A stretch of 64,000 bases of DNA from contig VEPL01000007.1 in the NCBI GenBank assembly GCA_012026885.1, forward strand, positions 214,948 through 278,947. The letters run 5' to 3'. The translations under genes were made by a program, and so were the position numbers. How positions within the stretch are numbered: position 1 is the stretch's first letter; each line of letters opens with the position of its first letter. This stretch comes from Betaproteobacteria bacterium (GTDB lineage: Bacteria > Pseudomonadota > Gammaproteobacteria > Burkholderiales > Rhodocyclaceae). Below the pieces are notes generated by a model, which saw only the letters and a program-made list of their open reading frames with translations, ran no database searches and was not told the origin of the DNA. Shown here piece by piece: positions 19,417 through 27,363 of this stretch.

Positions 19417-20289
19417 TCAGGCCAGCGCCGCGAGCAGGGCGGATCCGGTGCGGTCGGCGTAGAGCACCGCCAGGTGGCCGATGCCGGCCAGTTCGACGTC
19501 GCGCGCCCCGGGCAGGCGCTGGTTGTCCTGCGGCATCACGTAGTTGTCGTGGGCGGTGCGCAGCGATACGGCCGGAACGTGCAGCGGCTCGGCGGCCAAA
19601 TCCGCGAGCCAGCGCGATCCCGGTTCCATCTCGCGGGCGTTGGCGCCGATGCCGATGCGTGCAAGTTGGGTCCCCATGTGCGGCGAGGCGAGCGTCACCA
19701 GGCGCGCGACGTGCTGCGGGCCATTCACGGAAAGGTAGGAACGGCAGACGAGGCCGCCCATGCTGTGGGCGACCAGGATGACTTGGGGGGCACCAGTTGC
19801 GCGACACACTTCGTCGATGCGTTGCCGCAGCTGCGGGACCAGCATGCCGATGTGGGTGTAGGGAGGGGTCAGGCTGACCGTCGCAACCACATGCCCTGCC
19901 GCTTCAAGCTGGCGGCGCAATCGCCACCAGACTCCGCGGCTGCAGCCGTAGCCGTGGACGAGGACGAGCGGCGTGGACGCCGGCCGCAGGCGGTCGGGCG
20001 GCATCCACAGGCGCTCGAAGGGCAGGACGGCGACGAAGGTCAGCAGGAATGCTAGGTACTCGCCGACGACCATGCGCAGCCGCTCGGACATCCGAAGCTC
20101 GGGAGCAGGCGACGGATAGGCGCGCGCGAACGACCAGGTGACGGCAGTGATGACGGCACGAACCGCAAGAACTCCGGCCAGGGCCGCCAGTGCTGCGCCG
20201 ACCAGTGATGCATCGAACAGGGCACGCGCGCCCCAGGCGTAAAGCATTCCCTCGCAGGCGAGCCAGAGGAAGAGGGCGACCGGTACCAT
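19417..20289 (-). CDS. membrane-anchored alpha/beta hydrolase (lipase-like)
   Basis: A 290-residue protein. Residues 1-95 carry two or three hydrophobic helices. The rest is an alpha/beta hydrolase with oxyanion segment VHGYGCSRG, nucleophile elbow AHSMGG (Ala in place of the first Gly of GxSxG), catalytic Asp in the C-terminal third and catalytic His near IGHLAVL. This resembles triacylglycerol lipases of the LipA/esterase type. It is the last gene of a minus-strand cassette with GMC oxidoreductase and aldehyde dehydrogenase, and could release the alcohol they oxidise. It abuts bcp convergently. Confidence 0.85.
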   Translation of the reverse strand: MVPVALFLWLACEGMLYAWGARALFDASLVGAALAALAGVLAVRAVITAVTWSFARAYPSPAPELRMSERLRMVVGEYLAFLLTFVAVLPFERLWMPPDRLRPASTPLVLVHGYGCSRGVWWRLRRQLEAAGHVVATVSLTPPYTHIGMLVPQLRQRIDEVCRATGAPQVILVAHSMGGLVCRSYLSVNGPQHVARLVTLASPHMGTQLARIGIGANAREMEPGSRWLADLAAEPLHVPAVSLRTAHDNYVMPQDNQRLPGARDVELAGIGHLAVLYADRTGSALLAALA

Positions 20290-20292
20290 GGC

Positions 20293-21903
20293 CTAGGCGG
20301 CAGCCGGAGCCATTTTGCCGCCGAGACTTTGCGCCAGCAGAGACGCGTTGCGGGCCACCAGCCCGTAGATCGAAAGTTGGGGATTGGCGCCGATGCTGGT
20401 GGGGAAGACGGATCCGTCATGGATCGACAGGTTATCGATGTGGAAATGGCGGCCGCTGTCATCGACCACGCCCCGCGCCGGGTCGTCCCCCATGGCGCAG
20501 CCGCCCATGACATGCGCGCTGACCACTCTGCAACGGTGGGGCCCGAGCGGCAATGCGGCGATGCCGCGCCGGGCCTCGTCCCAGGTGTCGAAGCCGATGC
20601 CGGCCTCGTGGACCGGCGTCACCCAGCGTGCGCCCGCGGCGAACTGGATCTCGGCCATCGCCAGCAGGGCGCGGCGGGCCGCTTCCCAATAGGCGTCGCG
20701 CAGGGGGTAATCGAGGGACGGCGAGCCGTCGCTGCGGAGCGTAACGCGTCCGCCCGTGCTCTCCGGGTGAAAACCGTCGCGAACCAGGGCGATGATGGTC
20801 TGGCAGTTGGCGAACTGCTGCATCAGGCGGGCGTGGGCCTCGCCCCAGCCGTGCAGGGTCGTCGCGAAAAGAACGGGGTGCAGCGGGGGAACCTCCAGCT
20901 TGAATCCAAGCGGGCCGTCGATCGGCGCCTGCGTCAGGAAATGGTCGCTGTAGACCGATTGCGGCGCCCCGGTATAGGCGCGCACCGGTTCCTGGAAGAG
21001 CGCGGACGAGACGACGGTAGGGTGCAGGAAGGTGCGCTTGCCGACCAGGTTGGCGGGATCCGGAGCCTTGCTGCGCAGGAGCAGGGCCGGCGTGTTGATG
21101 GCGCCGCCGGCCAGCACGAAGTGGGTGGCGTGGACATCGACGCGAGCCCCTGTCGGGGTGCGTCCGTCGGCCCCGAGAGCCACTCCCGAGAGCGCCACGG
21201 CCTTGCGCCCGGCGAACTCGATGCGGTCGGCGCGCAGGCGCGTCACCAACGTGGCGCCGGCGGTCAGGGCGGCGGGAATGGTGGTCAGCAGCATCGACTG
21301 CTTGGCGTTCGTCGGGCAACCCATCCCGCAGTAGCCGATGTTCCAGCACATCTTGACGTTGCGTCGGATCGTCGCGACCGGAATGCCCAGGACCTTGGCG
21401 CCATTGACCAGTGCTGCGTTGTTCTCGTTGGGGGCGACCGGCCACATCCCGATGTGCAGGCGCTCTTCCATGCGGGCGAACCAGGGTGCCAGAGACTCGA
21501 CTGTCAGGTTGCGCAGGCCGTGCGCCGATTGCCACCACTGCAGTGTCGCAGGCGGGGTACGGAAGCTGCTCGTCCAGTTGACGGTGGTCGACCCGCCGAC
21601 GCAACGTCCCTGCAGGATGTTGATCGCCTTGTCGGCCGTCTTGCGGGCAGCGGATTCCTGATACAGGTCCGGATAGGCTTCGGACTCGAGCATGCGGAAA
21701 TCGTCGGATGAGCGCAACGGCCCCTCTTCCAGGATGACGACCTTCAAGCCGGCGCGCGCGAGGATCTCGGCGGTGACGCCGCCCCCGGCACCGCTGCCGA
21801 CGATGGCGACATCGGCCTCGAGCCTGAAGTCGCGTTCCAGTTGCGATGCATCGAGGTGCTTCCAGCCCGATGCGAGTCCGGCGCGGATAGGGTCTTCCAT
21901 CAT
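20293..21903 (-). CDS. GMC-family FAD alcohol oxidoreductase
   Basis: A 536-residue GMC oxidoreductase. The N-terminal FAD-binding fold is VGSGAGGGVTAEILARAGL followed by VVILEEG. The C-terminal segment has HVMGGCAMGDDP and NLSIHDGSVFPTSIGANPQ, the pattern of the cholesterol-oxidase/long-chain alcohol oxidase branch. The ATG at 21903 forms an ATGA overlap with the upstream gene and follows GAGG. GMC enzymes of this branch oxidise primary alcohols to aldehydes; an aldehyde dehydrogenase is encoded two genes upstream. Long-chain fatty alcohol is the attractive substrate in this locus but is not proven. Confidence 0.88.
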   Translation of the reverse strand: MMEDPIRAGLASGWKHLDASQLERDFRLEADVAIVGSGAGGGVTAEILARAGLKVVILEEGPLRSSDDFRMLESEAYPDLYQESAARKTADKAINILQGRCVGGSTTVNWTSSFRTPPATLQWWQSAHGLRNLTVESLAPWFARMEERLHIGMWPVAPNENNAALVNGAKVLGIPVATIRRNVKMCWNIGYCGMGCPTNAKQSMLLTTIPAALTAGATLVTRLRADRIEFAGRKAVALSGVALGADGRTPTGARVDVHATHFVLAGGAINTPALLLRSKAPDPANLVGKRTFLHPTVVSSALFQEPVRAYTGAPQSVYSDHFLTQAPIDGPLGFKLEVPPLHPVLFATTLHGWGEAHARLMQQFANCQTIIALVRDGFHPESTGGRVTLRSDGSPSLDYPLRDAYWEAARRALLAMAEIQFAAGARWVTPVHEAGIGFDTWDEARRGIAALPLGPHRCRVVSAHVMGGCAMGDDPARGVVDDSGRHFHIDNLSIHDGSVFPTSIGANPQLSIYGLVARNASLLAQSLGGKMAPAAA

Positions 21904-22382
21904 CGTATCCTCGGAGGGCCGGGGTAGCCGATCGCCGGCCAGGTGTCGGGGCGCGCGTACCACGCCCCGAAGACCAGGTCGTGCAACGCCGCATAGCCGG
22001 AGTTCAGGAGCGCGAAGCGGCTGTTGCGCCAGCGCTCGAGGAAGGCGGCGATGTCGTCTTTGCCGGCAGAGTCCCAAGGCGACCAGATGCCGGCAACCAG
22101 CATGCGGGTCGGCGGGAAGGCGAGCAGGTCGAAGAGTTCGCCGATCTCGGCCTGCATGTTGGCGGAAAGCCCGGCGATCGCCTTGCCGACGCCGGCGACC
22201 GTACGCTCGACAAGGGCAGGTTGCTGGTCGCCGGCAGGTAGCGCCCCGGCCAGGATGACCGGGATCAGCGCGGCGAGGATGCGCTCGCGGCCGCCGTCAG
22301 CCGATGGGCGCGCACACCCGGCGACGCTGAGGAGAGCGCTGCCGCCCAGACCGGCCTTGAGGAATTCGCGACGGGTGGTCAT
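21900..22382 (-). CDS. Tat-exported small partner of GMC oxidoreductase
   Basis: A 160-residue protein with a twin-arginine signal (MTTRREFLKAGLGGSA) and a Cys at a lipobox-like VAGC. The rest is helical. It sits between aldehyde dehydrogenase and GMC genes with 4-base overlaps on both sides, so all three are translated together. Its size and position recall gluconate-2-dehydrogenase subunit 3-type partners that carry a GMC subunit across the membrane by Tat. The GMC protein itself has no signal, which fits piggy-back export. Confidence 0.75.
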   Translation of the reverse strand: MTTRREFLKAGLGGSALLSVAGCARPSADGGRERILAALIPVILAGALPAGDQQPALVERTVAGVGKAIAGLSANMQAEIGELFDLLAFPPTRMLVAGIWSPWDSAGKDDIAAFLERWRNSRFALLNSGYAALHDLVFGAWYARPDTWPAIGYPGPPRIR

Positions 22383-23806
22383 CGCAGCAGAACCTTGAGC
22401 AGTTTCTCGAAGCGGGCGCCGTAAGGTGGCGAGAAGAGTCCGATGCCGTTGATGCGCGACTGGTAGAAGACGGGCTTCAGCTTCGAGAAGGTCAGGAAGC
22501 CCTCGTGTCCGTGGTAATGGCCCATGCCGCTGGCGCCGATCCCGCCGAAGGGAAGGTCGTCCTGGGCGATGTGAAGGATGGTGTCGTTCACGGTGACGCC
22601 GCCCGCTAGGGTGCGTTCGAGGACGCCGCGTACGCGCCGGCGGTCGCGGTCGAAGAGGTAGAGGGCGAGCGGCCGGTCATGCTCGTTGATGTAGGCGAGC
22701 GCCTCGTCGAGATCGCGGTATGTCAGGATCGGGAGCACGGGCCCGAAGATCTCCTCCTGCATGACCCGCATGGCGTCGGTTGCGCCGAGCACCAGAGTCG
22801 GCGGCAGGCGACGGCTGCGTGCTGCTTCGTTTTCCTCACCGGCAAGCGGGACCAGACGGCCGCCGCGGGCGCGTGCATCCTCCAGATAACCCCTCAGCCG
22901 GGCAAAGTGCCGCGCATCGATGACGGCCGTGTAGTCCGGGTTGCGCTCGAGTGCGGGGTAGCTCCGGGTAACGACACGCCGTGCCGCGGCGATGAAGTCA
23001 TCGACCGAATCCTCGGGCAGGAATACATAATCCGGGGCGATGCAGGTCTGGCCGGCATTCAGGCACTTGCCGGCGAGGATGCGGGCCGCGGCCTTGTCGA
23101 CCGGATAGCCCGGCGCGATGATGGCCGGCGACTTGCCGCCCAGTTCGAGAGTGACCGGCGTCAGGTTCGCTGCTGCGGCCCGCATCACATGCCTTCCGAC
23201 CGCCGTCGATCCGGTGAACAGCAAATGATCGAAGGGCAGCGCGGAGAAGGACTCGGCGAGCCCGACATCACCGCCGACGATGGCGACTTCATCTGCGGCG
23301 AAGTAGCGCGAGGCCAGGTCGGCGAGCAGGCGAGCGGTTGCCGGTGTCAACTCGGACATCTTCACCAGGGCACGGTTGCCGGCTGCGAATGCGGCTGTCA
23401 GCGGTCCGATGGCCAAGTACAGAGGGTAATTCCAAGGCGTCACGATGCCGATGCACCCGACCGGCTGCGGCCTTACCTCGGCGCGCCCCGGTTGGAACCA
23501 GAGCGACACCGGGCGTCGCTGCGGACGGCTCCAGCGGGCGACATGGCGCCGAGCATGGCGGATGCCTTCAAGGCTCGGGAATATCTCGAGCAACTGGGAT
23601 TCATGATGCGAACGCTGGCCGAAATCCGCGGCGATCGCCGTGCAGAAAACACCCTGATTCTCCCGCACCATCGCTTCGAGCCTTGCGAGGCGGTCGCGCC
23701 GGATGGCGATACTCACCGCCGGCTCGGCACGGGAAGCCGCACGAATGCGCTGAAATGACGCCTCGAGTGCTGCAACCTCGGTTATCAGGGGTGTGCTTTC
23801 CGCCAT
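22379..23806 (-). CDS. aldehyde dehydrogenase (coniferyl-aldehyde dehydrogenase-like)
   Basis: A 475-residue NAD(P)-dependent aldehyde dehydrogenase. Active-site Glu is in TLELGGKSPA and catalytic Cys in NAGQTCIAPDY. The C-terminal region HYHGHEGFLTFSKLKPVF is typical of the CalB (coniferyl aldehyde) and fatty-aldehyde group, which has a short hydrophobic C-terminus. It is the first gene of the minus-strand cassette. It would convert the aldehyde made by the GMC enzyme to the acid. The group accepts both aromatic and aliphatic aldehydes, so the name alone does not settle the substrate. Confidence 0.9.
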   Translation of the reverse strand: MAESTPLITEVAALEASFQRIRAASRAEPAVSIAIRRDRLARLEAMVRENQGVFCTAIAADFGQRSHHESQLLEIFPSLEGIRHARRHVARWSRPQRRPVSLWFQPGRAEVRPQPVGCIGIVTPWNYPLYLAIGPLTAAFAAGNRALVKMSELTPATARLLADLASRYFAADEVAIVGGDVGLAESFSALPFDHLLFTGSTAVGRHVMRAAAANLTPVTLELGGKSPAIIAPGYPVDKAAARILAGKCLNAGQTCIAPDYVFLPEDSVDDFIAAARRVVTRSYPALERNPDYTAVIDARHFARLRGYLEDARARGGRLVPLAGEENEAARSRRLPPTLVLGATDAMRVMQEEIFGPVLPILTYRDLDEALAYINEHDRPLALYLFDRDRRRVRGVLERTLAGGVTVNDTILHIAQDDLPFGGIGASGMGHYHGHEGFLTFSKLKPVFYQSRINGIGLFSPPYGARFEKLLKVLLR

Positions 23807-23904
23807 CGGTGACCTCGCTCCTTCATCATGTTTCCAGTCTAAGGAGGGCCTGCCGGGGGGGTTAGGGGTTTGCCTCTAAACGCGGTCGCCACGGTGGTTG
23901 CATA

Positions 23905-24642
23905 ATGACTCCCATGACCGACCGTGATACGCACTCCGGCGAGCGCGAAGCGTGTTGCGCAGCGCTCGTCTCGTTCCTCGGCGAAGCGAGCCAGTTGCGG
24001 CGGGCAGCATCCGCCGATCTCGTGACCGGGGAGCGCCGGCGCAAGCTGCGTGAGTGGCAGGCCGCGCGCCTTGCCCGCACTCATGCCGACCTGCTTGGCA
24101 GCCCGCGCTACGGGACGGCGGCGGCATTTTTCCTCAGCGATCTTTACGGTCCCAAGGACTTCAGCGAGCGCGACGCGGAGGTTGAGCGCATCCTGCCGCT
24201 GATGACCGCCATGCTGCCGGTTTCCGGCTTGCGCACGCTCTTGCTGGCGGTCGAGGTCGATGCACTGTCCGAGCGCTTCGATGCGGCGATGGTGACGGCA
24301 CTCGGCGAGTTGCTCGACGGGGCGGACCTTGATCCGGCTGCCTATGCGGCCGCCTATTGCGCCGTGGGCGACCGCGCCGGGCGCGAGGCGCAGATCCGCC
24401 TGATCGGGGAGACCGGCGAGGCGCTCGACGCTCTGGCGCGCAAGGCATTCGTGCGCGGCGCCCTGAAAATGATGCACGGGCCGGCGCAGATGGCCGGCCT
24501 CGGCGAACTGCATGCCTTCCTGCAGCGCGGTTTCGATGCATTTCGCAGCATGGGCGATGCGATGGAGTTCCTCGATGCGATCACCGGGCGCGAACGCGAC
24601 GTGGCGCGCGCCCTGTTCGCAGGACGTGCCGACCTGCTCTAG
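23905..24642 (+). CDS. conserved hypothetical protein with FFLxDLYGP motif
   Basis: About 245 residues, soluble and helical. It has a recurring proteobacterial signature, FFLSDLYGPKDFSERD, after a basic N-terminal helix. I know of no assigned function. ATG codons lie at 23905 and 23914, and the first has GGTGG upstream. It is divergent from the aldehyde dehydrogenase gene and abuts dnaQ end to end. Confidence 0.65.
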   Translation: MTPMTDRDTHSGEREACCAALVSFLGEASQLRRAASADLVTGERRRKLREWQAARLARTHADLLGSPRYGTAAAFFLSDLYGPKDFSERDAEVERILPLMTAMLPVSGLRTLLLAVEVDALSERFDAAMVTALGELLDGADLDPAAYAAAYCAVGDRAGREAQIRLIGETGEALDALARKAFVRGALKMMHGPAQMAGLGELHAFLQRGFDAFRSMGDAMEFLDAITGRERDVARALFAGRADLL

Positions 24643-25356
24643 TCAGACCGCTGCCTGGCTACCCGCCAGCCAGACGCAGGCGCCCTTGCTTTCCTTGTCG
24701 ATGCCCGCGAGGAGACGTTCGTGCTCCGCCGATTCGGCCGCATCGGCGCGCAGCACCGCGAGCGGCTTGCGCATTCCGCTGCGCGCCGATTCGCTGGCCT
24801 GGGCCGGCGGCGGTGCGACGGACTCGATGATCAGGGTCTCCTGGCCGCGCGTCATCGCCAGATACACCTCGGCGAGGAGTTCCGTGTCGAGGAGTGCCCC
24901 GTGCAGGGTGCGCTGCGAATTGTCGATGGCGTAGCGTTCGCACAATGCATCGAGGCTGTTGCGCTTGCCGGGGTGCAGTTCCTTGGCCATGCGCAGGGTG
25001 TCGATGACCCCGTCGCAGAACGTACGCACAGGCACGCGCCCGAGGCGGTCGAGTTCCGCGTCGAGGAAGCCGATATCGAAAGGGGCGTTGTGGATGACCA
25101 GTTCGGCGCCATTGACGAATTCGAGCAGTTCGTCAGCGACATCGCCGAATTTCGGCTTGTCGGCGAGAAAATCCAGCGTGATCCCATGCACCGCGGCTGC
25201 ACCCTCGTCGATGGCGCGCTCGGGGTTGATGTAGCGATGAAGGTGGCGGCCGGTCAGGCGGCGGTTGACCATTTCGAGGCAGGCGACCTCGATGATGCGG
25301 TGGCCCTGACGCGGGTCGAGGCCGGTGGTTTCGGTGTCGAGAACGATCTGGCGCAT
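24643..25356 (-). CDS. dnaQ: DNA polymerase III epsilon subunit (3'-5' exonuclease)
   Basis: A 237-residue proofreading exonuclease. Exo I is VLDTETTGL, Exo II HNAPFDIGFLDAEL and Exo III HGALLDTELLAEVYL, giving the DEDDh residues. The C-terminal tail binds the polymerase alpha subunit in the family. The ATG at 25356 fits the family start, and the extra upstream open frame is rnhA sequence. It is co-directional with rnhA (4-base gap), as in many proteobacteria. Confidence 0.95.
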   Translation of the reverse strand: MRQIVLDTETTGLDPRQGHRIIEVACLEMVNRRLTGRHLHRYINPERAIDEGAAAVHGITLDFLADKPKFGDVADELLEFVNGAELVIHNAPFDIGFLDAELDRLGRVPVRTFCDGVIDTLRMAKELHPGKRNSLDALCERYAIDNSQRTLHGALLDTELLAEVYLAMTRGQETLIIESVAPPPAQASESARSGMRKPLAVLRADAAESAEHERLLAGIDKESKGACVWLAGSQAAV

Positions 25357-25360
25357 CTGC

Positions 25361-25807
25361 TTATTCCTTGAGTTCGTCGATGCCACGGTTGGCCAGTGCA
25401 TCGGCGCGTTCGTTTTCGGGATGGCCGGCGTGGCCCTTGACCCAGACCCACTCGAGGCGGTGGCGGCCCGCGAGGCGGTCGAGTTCCTGCCACAGGTCGG
25501 CATTCTTGACGGCCTTGCGGTCCGCCGTCTTCCAGCCGTTGCGTTTCCAGCCATGTATCCACTCGCTGATGCCCTTGAGGACATACTGGGAGTCGGTGAA
25601 GACAGTTGCCGAGACCGGCCGCTTGAGTGCCTCGAGGGCGCGGATGGCCGCGGTCAGTTCCATGCGGTTGTTGGTGGTGTCGCGTTCGCCGCCCCACAGC
25701 TCGCGCTCGTGGGCGCCGAGGCGCAGTATCGCCCCCCAGCCGCCGGGGCCGGGATTGCCGCGGCAGGCGCCATCCGTGAAGACCTGGACGTTCTGTTCAG
25801 CGCTCAT
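25361..25807 (-). CDS. rnhA: ribonuclease HI
   Basis: A 148-residue RNase HI that removes RNA from RNA-DNA hybrids. The acidic active site is complete: FTDGAC, RMELTAA, FTDSQYV and NERADALA. The handle region ([15 protein letters not shown]) is present. It overlaps the upstream methyltransferase by 11 bases and is followed by dnaQ. Confidence 0.97.
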   Translation of the reverse strand: MSAEQNVQVFTDGACRGNPGPGGWGAILRLGAHERELWGGERDTTNNRMELTAAIRALEALKRPVSATVFTDSQYVLKGISEWIHGWKRNGWKTADRKAVKNADLWQELDRLAGRHRLEWVWVKGHAGHPENERADALANRGIDELKE

Positions 25808-26534
25808 GGCCTTCTTTCCGGGCGACCGGGCGTAGCGCCTTGGCCGCTACCTTCGTCTTGCGCCATGGTGGTGTGATCAGGCGCATGCCGTGGGTGCGCT
25901 TGATCGCGCGCAGCTGGTAAACGGCCCCGCCGTAGCGCCACCAGCGCTTGCTGACGCCTTCGATGGGATGCCAGCGCCGTAACCAGGGTTCGCTTTCCAG
26001 CGGTGGTGCGAAGCAGCCGAAGCTGCCGCGGTCGACCTCGAATCCAAGCAGTCCCAGCCAGTCGCGCAGGCGGTTGATACCGATGTAGTGGCCGTTCCAG
26101 GGGAACTCGCCGCGCCGGCGGCGCAGGCCCCAGAGCGAATAGGGGTTGAAACCGAGCAGCAGCAGCTGTCCCTCCGGAATCAGGATGCGCTCGACCTCGC
26201 GCAGAACCTGGTGCGGATCGGCGGCAAATTCGAGAACATGGGGCAGCACGACCAGGTCGGTGCTGAGCGCGGCGAAGGGCAGGGCGGTCGGGGCGCAGAG
26301 GACGTCGGCGGCAGCACCGGAGCCGGCCTTCTGGCGCAGCGGGATGCGGTTGGCGCGCAGGAAGTCGCACTGCGGCAGGCCGATCTGCACGGCATTGAAC
26401 CCGAATATGTCGGCGACAGCCGCGTCGGCCTGCTCCTGTTCCCAGGCCAGCACGTAGCTGCCCTGGGGCGAGGCGAGCCAGCGCTCGAGTCCGGGAATTG
26501 ACAACGGCTGATCCGGGTTCGATAGTTCCGCCAT
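25797..26534 (-). CDS. class I SAM-dependent methyltransferase
   Basis: A 245-residue Rossmann-fold methyltransferase of the Methyltransf_11 type ([40 protein letters not shown]). The N-terminal glycine loop is degenerate. The C-terminus is basic. The start is taken at ATG 26534, whose codon overlaps that of divergent gloB (CATG). Earlier in-frame Met codons at 26552 and 26564 are possible. This gene lies between gloB and rnhA in many betaproteobacteria; its substrate is not known. Confidence 0.85.
   Translation of the reverse strand: MAELSNPDQPLSIPGLERWLASPQGSYVLAWEQEQADAAVADIFGFNAVQIGLPQCDFLRANRIPLRQKAGSGAAADVLCAPTALPFAALSTDLVVLPHVLEFAADPHQVLREVERILIPEGQLLLLGFNPYSLWGLRRRRGEFPWNGHYIGINRLRDWLGLLGFEVDRGSFGCFAPPLESEPWLRRWHPIEGVSKRWWRYGGAVYQLRAIKRTHGMRLITPPWRKTKVAAKALRPVARKEGHER
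26498..26526 (+). promoter_or_regulatory. gloB promoter; predicted start site coincides with ATG
   Basis: A perfect -35 TTGACA (26498-26503) and a -10 GATAGT (26521-26526) are separated by exactly 17 bases. Seven bases after the -10 box falls on 26533, the A of the gloB ATG, so the mRNA would be leaderless. The promoter lies inside the start of the divergent methyltransferase gene. Confidence 0.55.
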
Positions 26535-27288
26535 GTTCGAGATATCGGCCATTCCTGCCTTCAAGGATAACTACATCTGGCTGCTCACCCGCGGCAACCG
26601 CGCCGCGGTGGTCGACCCCGGCGATGCCGCACCGGTGATTGCGCGTCTCAGCCGGGCCGGCCTCGTGCTCGAGACCGTCCTCGTGACCCATCACCACGCC
26701 GACCACCAGGGCGGCGTGCGCGAACTGCTCACGCGCTGGCCGGCAGCGGTGTTCGGCCCGGCGAGCGAGTCTATCACAGGGCTGACCTGCCCCCTTTCCG
26801 GTGGCGAGCGCATCAGCGTGCTCGATGTCGCGCTGGATGTCATCCCGGTTCCCGGTCACACCCTCGGGCACCTGGCCTATCTCGCGGGTGACGCGCTTTT
26901 TTGCGGCGATACGCTCTTCGGTGCCGGTTGTGGCCGCCTTTTCGAAGGAACACCCGCCCAGATGGCGGCTTCGCTTGCGCTCCTGGCGGCCTTGCCGGCG
27001 ACCAGCAAAGTGTATTGCGCCCATGAATACACCGAGGCGAACCTGCGATTCGCGCGCATGGTCGAGCCGGACAACCCGGCGATCGCCCGGCGGGTCGAGG
27101 AGGTCGCCGCCCGCCGGGGCGCCGGATTGTCCACCGTGCCATCGACGCTGGCGGACGAACTGGCGACGAACCCTTTCTTGCGCTGTGCGGTCCCGGTGGT
27201 GGTCACGGCTGCGGCGGCGCGGGGTGCGGTCGACGCCTCGCCGGAGGCCGTTTTCGCGGCGATCCGCGCCTGGCGCAACGCCTTCTGA
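26533..27288 (+). CDS. gloB: hydroxyacylglutathione hydrolase (glyoxalase II)
   Basis: A 251-residue metallo-beta-lactamase-fold hydrolase that converts S-lactoylglutathione to lactate and glutathione. The metal-binding motif is THHHADHQGG, with GHTLGHLAYL and the later FCGDTLF and AHEYTEANLRF ligands. The C-terminal glyoxalase II domain is complete. Its ATG overlaps the start codon of the divergent methyltransferase, and a good promoter places the transcript start at the ATG. Confidence 0.95.
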   Translation: MFEISAIPAFKDNYIWLLTRGNRAAVVDPGDAAPVIARLSRAGLVLETVLVTHHHADHQGGVRELLTRWPAAVFGPASESITGLTCPLSGGERISVLDVALDVIPVPGHTLGHLAYLAGDALFCGDTLFGAGCGRLFEGTPAQMAASLALLAALPATSKVYCAHEYTEANLRFARMVEPDNPAIARRVEEVAARRGAGLSTVPSTLADELATNPFLRCAVPVVVTAAAARGAVDASPEAVFAAIRAWRNAF

Positions 27289-27363
27289 AGCAGCGGTGCG
27301 GACAGTGGCGGTTGTCCGCTCTGTGCTAAATTGAACGTCATTTAGGGCGCTAGCGGGGGCGAC

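Noticed and set aside
19417-20289. PHA depolymerase as the identity of the hydrolase
   Set aside because: The nucleophile elbow is AHSMGG and the protein is membrane anchored. No depolymerase-specific motif is seen, so lipase-like is safer.
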